NCBI GenBank assembly: GCA_030840515.1
Contig: JAVEEJ010000019.1
Coordinates: forward strand, 1-7,787
Direction: 5' to 3'
DNA: 7,787 nt
Source: Frankiaceae bacterium
GTDB taxonomy: Bacteria > Actinomycetota > Actinomycetes > JAVEEJ01
Shown: positions 6,251-7,787 of the stretch, piece after piece
Position numbering within the stretch: position 1 is the stretch's first letter
How the letters are laid out: every line of letters starts with the position of its first letter
Program-made: the position numbers and the translations under genes
The notes under the pieces: model-generated
Told to the model about the DNA's origin: nothing
The model's database searches: none
What the model saw: the letters and a program-made list of their open reading frames with translations, nothing else

Positions 6251-7066
6251 GTCGAGGTCGAGGTGCGCCGACAGCGGCAGCAGGAGGACGTCGAGCAGTG
6301 CCACGTCGATGGCGTCAGCGACCAGCAGCGCACCGACGGCGTCGAGGACCAGCTCGAGCACCCGCTGGTTGCTGGGATGCTCGGGATCGGGCCGCGTGCC
6401 GCAGGCGCGGCAGGGACGCCGAAGGGTCTCGCGGCCGGCTCGTCGCAGAACGACACGAGTACGCCGACGCCCGGTGATCAGAGCCGCGGTCCATGCCTCG
6501 CCGCGGGCGGCCGCCGCCACCTCCTCGTTTCGACATGTTGCGCGCTTGAGCGCCTCGTCGAACGCGAGCGCCGCCGCCGGCTCATGGCAGCGCTGCGACA
6601 TCGACGCCAGCACGGTGAGCACCCGGGAGACGTCGAGTGCGCGCGGACCCAGGTCCAGCTCGCCGTCACCGCGCTGCGGGAAGACCCGCTCCCACGGCGC
6701 CATCAGCGCGGCGTACTGGCGCGGATGCAGGACCGGCCTCGCATACGCGGCCGCGATGGCGTCGCGCACCGCCTTGAGGGCGATCCGGACGACGCTGCGC
6801 TGCACCGGCGCTGCCCAGGGCTTGCCGGCCAGGTCGTCGGCGAACACCTCGGCGACGGCGTCGAAGGCGGCCAGGGCGTCGATGACGAGCGGACCGTCGG
6901 CGGCCAGCGCGGCCGCGCGGGCGGAGGCGATCTCGAGCGAGTCACGCCAGGTCTCGGCAAGCGCGACCAGCTGACGGTCGCTGATCTGCGGCACGCGTGC
7001 GATCACGTCCCGGATCACTGACGCGTTGGGGTGCTCCGTGAGCGTGCGGAAGGTCGTTGCGGCCAC
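6242..7066 (-). CDS. Hypothetical protein, alanine-rich, one CxxC pair
   Basis: I do not recognise this 274-residue protein. It has steady high-GC coding character and no signal peptide. It is rich in Ala, Arg and Leu and probably mostly helical. The N-terminal part (SVIRDVIARVPQISDRQLVALAETW) looks like a compact helical module. A CRACGTRPDPEH segment (Cys219, Cys222, His230) follows an arginine-rich stretch (RRRTRVVLRRAGRETLRR) and could bind metal, though only one CxxC is present. The last 40 residues are hydrophobic but broken by several Asp, so an amphipathic helix or packing surface is more likely than a membrane span. The start is GTG without a Shine-Dalgarno sequence, so it could be leaderless or begin slightly downstream. 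The stop lies in a tandem repeat. The gene is convergent with the PHP gene; context gives no clear function. Confidence 0.7.
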   Translation of the reverse strand: MAATTFRTLTEHPNASVIRDVIARVPQISDRQLVALAETWRDSLEIASARAAALAADGPLVIDALAAFDAVAEVFADDLAGKPWAAPVQRSVVRIALKAVRDAIAAAYARPVLHPRQYAALMAPWERVFPQRGDGELDLGPRALDVSRVLTVLASMSQRCHEPAAALAFDEALKRATCRNEEVAAAARGEAWTAALITGRRRTRVVLRRAGRETLRRPCRACGTRPDPEHPSNQRVLELVLDAVGALLVADAIDVALLDVLLLPLSAHLDLDSL

Positions 7067-7159
7067 ACCACAACGATCGGGGCGCCGGACCTGCGACCTG
7101 ACGGGAAAGCGCTCAATCCACCCACCCGGGCGCCGAAGACCGCCCAGACGGACGGTGTC

Positions 7160-7196
7160 CTCAGGGGTAGGACAGGCTCACCCCTGGGCTCAGGGG
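7160..7196. terminator. Stem-loop pair after the small secreted-protein gene
   Basis: CAGGGGT (7162-7168) pairs with ACCCCTG (7180-7186) across 11 nt, right after the minus-strand stop at 7190. A second, exclusive pairing CCCCTG-GGCT-CAGGGG (7181-7196) overlaps the last codons and the stop. There is no T-run, which is common in actinobacterial terminators. A transcription terminator is the simplest reading. Confidence 0.45.
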
Positions 7197-7435
7197 CGAC
7201 GCTGGACGCAGCGCGTCTCGGTGCCGATGAAGGTGGTGCGCTTCTCGCTGATCAGGCACTCGCCGCTCTTGGCGCCGGGGTAGACGCAGTACTGGAGACC
7301 CTCGTCGGGGAAGTCGTAGCCGTAGCAGTTCGCCAGCTGGCGTTGCGGCGCGCTCGCGCCGGCGGTGGCGGGCGCAGCAACAGCCGCCGTGGCGGTGAGC
7401 AGGAGTCCGGCGAGCAGGATCGGGCGACGGCGCAT
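7190..7435 (-). CDS. Small secreted four-cysteine protein
   Basis: An 81-residue precursor that I cannot assign to a named family. Residues 1-27 form a clear Sec signal peptide: MRRRP, then a hydrophobic Leu/Ala/Val core, ending in ATAGASA with a likely cut before PQRQ. The mature part of about 54 residues has four cysteines (in NCYGY, YCVYP, GECLI and TRCVQ), enough for two disulfides once exported, plus several aromatic residues. The ATG at 7435 is chosen because GGAGGT lies 8 nt upstream and the signal peptide starts there; the open frame extends further but adds only non-signal residues. It probably forms its own transcription unit, with a possible promoter at 7488-7517 and a stem-loop after the stop. 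Function is unknown; small disulfide-bonded secreted proteins of this sort are common and poorly studied in actinobacteria. Confidence 0.82.
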   Translation of the reverse strand: MRRRPILLAGLLLTATAAVAAPATAGASAPQRQLANCYGYDFPDEGLQYCVYPGAKSGECLISEKRTTFIGTETRCVQRRP

Positions 7436-7443
7436 GTGAGCAG

Positions 7444-7449
7444 ACCTCC
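7444..7449 (-). promoter_or_regulatory. Ribosome binding site of the small secreted protein
   Basis: The minus strand has GGAGGT 8 nt before the ATG at 7435, a near-consensus site at good spacing. It decides the start against the longer open frame. Confidence 0.8.
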
Positions 7450-7487
7450 AAGGTCCCAGTCCAGTGGAGTCGATTTGTGCGGGTCGC

Positions 7488-7517
7488 ACACTATCGCTCC
7501 CGGTAGGCCCGACGTCA
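7488..7517 (-). promoter_or_regulatory. Possible promoter of the small secreted-protein gene
   Basis: The minus strand has TAGTGT (7488-7493), matching the -10 pattern TANNNT, and TGACGT (7512-7517) 18 bp upstream, a partial match to TTGACA. The -35 part overlaps the stop codon of the upstream oxidoreductase gene. The predicted leader would be about 45 nt. Confidence 0.4.
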
Positions 7518-7787
7518 GCCGCGGAGCGTGGGCAGGACCTCGTCCTGGTAGCAGCGGAAGAAGCCTTCCAGCTCGCCGCCGATCTGACCCACGTACACCT
7601 CGTCGAACCCGGCGTCGACGTACTCGCGCAGCGCTCCGACGTGCCGATCGACGTCAGGCCCGCACACCGTCGACTCTCGCGTCATGTCGGGCGTGACGAG
7701 CTCGGACACCTGCTCGAAGTGCTTCGGACTCGGCAGTACCTGGGACAGCTCGCCGGGTACGCCAGCGTTGGCCCACAGCCGGTGCGC
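7515..7787 (-). CDS. F420-dependent LLM-class oxidoreductase, C-terminal part
   Basis: The last 90 residues of a protein that enters from the right edge. The visible sequence starts AHRLWANAGVPGELSQVLPS and continues PKHFEQVSELVTPDMTRES, then CGPDVDRHVGALREYVDAGFDEVYVGQIG and a GFFRCYQDEVLP tail ending in TGA. This is the C-terminal signature of luciferase-like monooxygenase-fold oxidoreductases in the group near F420-dependent glucose-6-phosphate dehydrogenase. Such proteins are usually a little over 300 residues, so roughly two thirds lies outside the window. They use reduced or oxidised coenzyme F420 as hydride carrier; the substrate cannot be read from this part. An in-frame GTG at 7709 is internal, because the homologous reading continues upstream to the edge. 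Confidence 0.88.
   Translation of the reverse strand, partial: AHRLWANAGVPGELSQVLPSPKHFEQVSELVTPDMTRESTVCGPDVDRHVGALREYVDAGFDEVYVGQIGGELEGFFRCYQDEVLPTLRG

Noticed and set aside
5855..7021. Plus-strand open frame (388 codons) spanning the end of the PHP gene and the 274-aa gene
   Set aside because: It crosses the PHP stop in another frame and is Arg/Ser-rich. Its AELEVAELEV stretch is only the 15-bp DNA repeat read in frame. The PHP gene itself is unambiguous.
7079..7136. Two GGGCGCCG copies in the gap before the 274-aa gene
   Set aside because: GGCGCC is a common palindrome in GC-rich DNA, and the copies share no spacing or flanks that suggest a regulatory pair. The rest of this gap, apart from the hairpins near 7160-7196, shows nothing I can call.
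7436..7489. Longer form of the small secreted protein (99 codons)
   Set aside because: The extra 18 codons lie before a strong ribosome binding site and would bury the signal peptide inside the chain.

Overview
The window is high-GC DNA with GTG starts, short intergenic gaps and gene families typical of Actinobacteria: a PucR-type FasR regulator, the gene order fabD-fabH-acpP-fabF, and a coenzyme F420-dependent luciferase-like oxidoreductase. The sequence does not fix the order or genus. The fatty-acid block resembles that of Streptomyces. The fragment after fabF may be an accD6-like carboxyltransferase gene, which would resemble the mycobacterial arrangement.

Left part (1-5128, all minus strand): a type II fatty-acid synthase operon read from right to left. 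fasR (PucR-family activator) is followed by a 113-bp gap with a clean AT-rich palindrome, then fabD (malonyl-CoA:ACP transacylase), fabH (initiating ketoacyl-ACP synthase), acpP (acyl carrier protein) and fabF (elongating ketoacyl-ACP synthase). The first 26 codons of another gene run off the left edge. FabD loads malonate onto ACP, FabH primes with acyl-CoA, and FabF elongates; the reductases and dehydratase are not in the window. fabD/fabH and acpP/fabF each overlap by 4 bp. acpP has its own strong ribosome binding site.

The most unusual point is FabD. It is 398 residues instead of about 310, because a biotinyl/lipoyl-carrier-like domain is fused to its C-terminus. In that domain the residue at the biotinylated lysine position is arginine, so it looks like a non-modifiable carrier fold. 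Its role is unknown to me.

Right part (5129-7787): divergent from fasR is a plus-strand gene for a PHP-domain phosphoesterase with an N-terminal helix-hairpin-helix region. It looks like a family X DNA polymerase that lacks its polymerase palm. It converges on a minus-strand gene of unknown function (274 aa), and a 3 x 15-bp tandem repeat lies over the junction. Further right, all on the minus strand, are a small secreted four-cysteine protein with a good ribosome binding site, signal peptide and possible promoter and terminator, and the C-terminal 90 residues of an F420-dependent oxidoreductase cut by the window edge.

I saw no tRNA, rRNA, CRISPR array, insertion sequence or phage gene. The window reads as chromosomal core plus small lineage-specific genes, not as a mobile or defence island.
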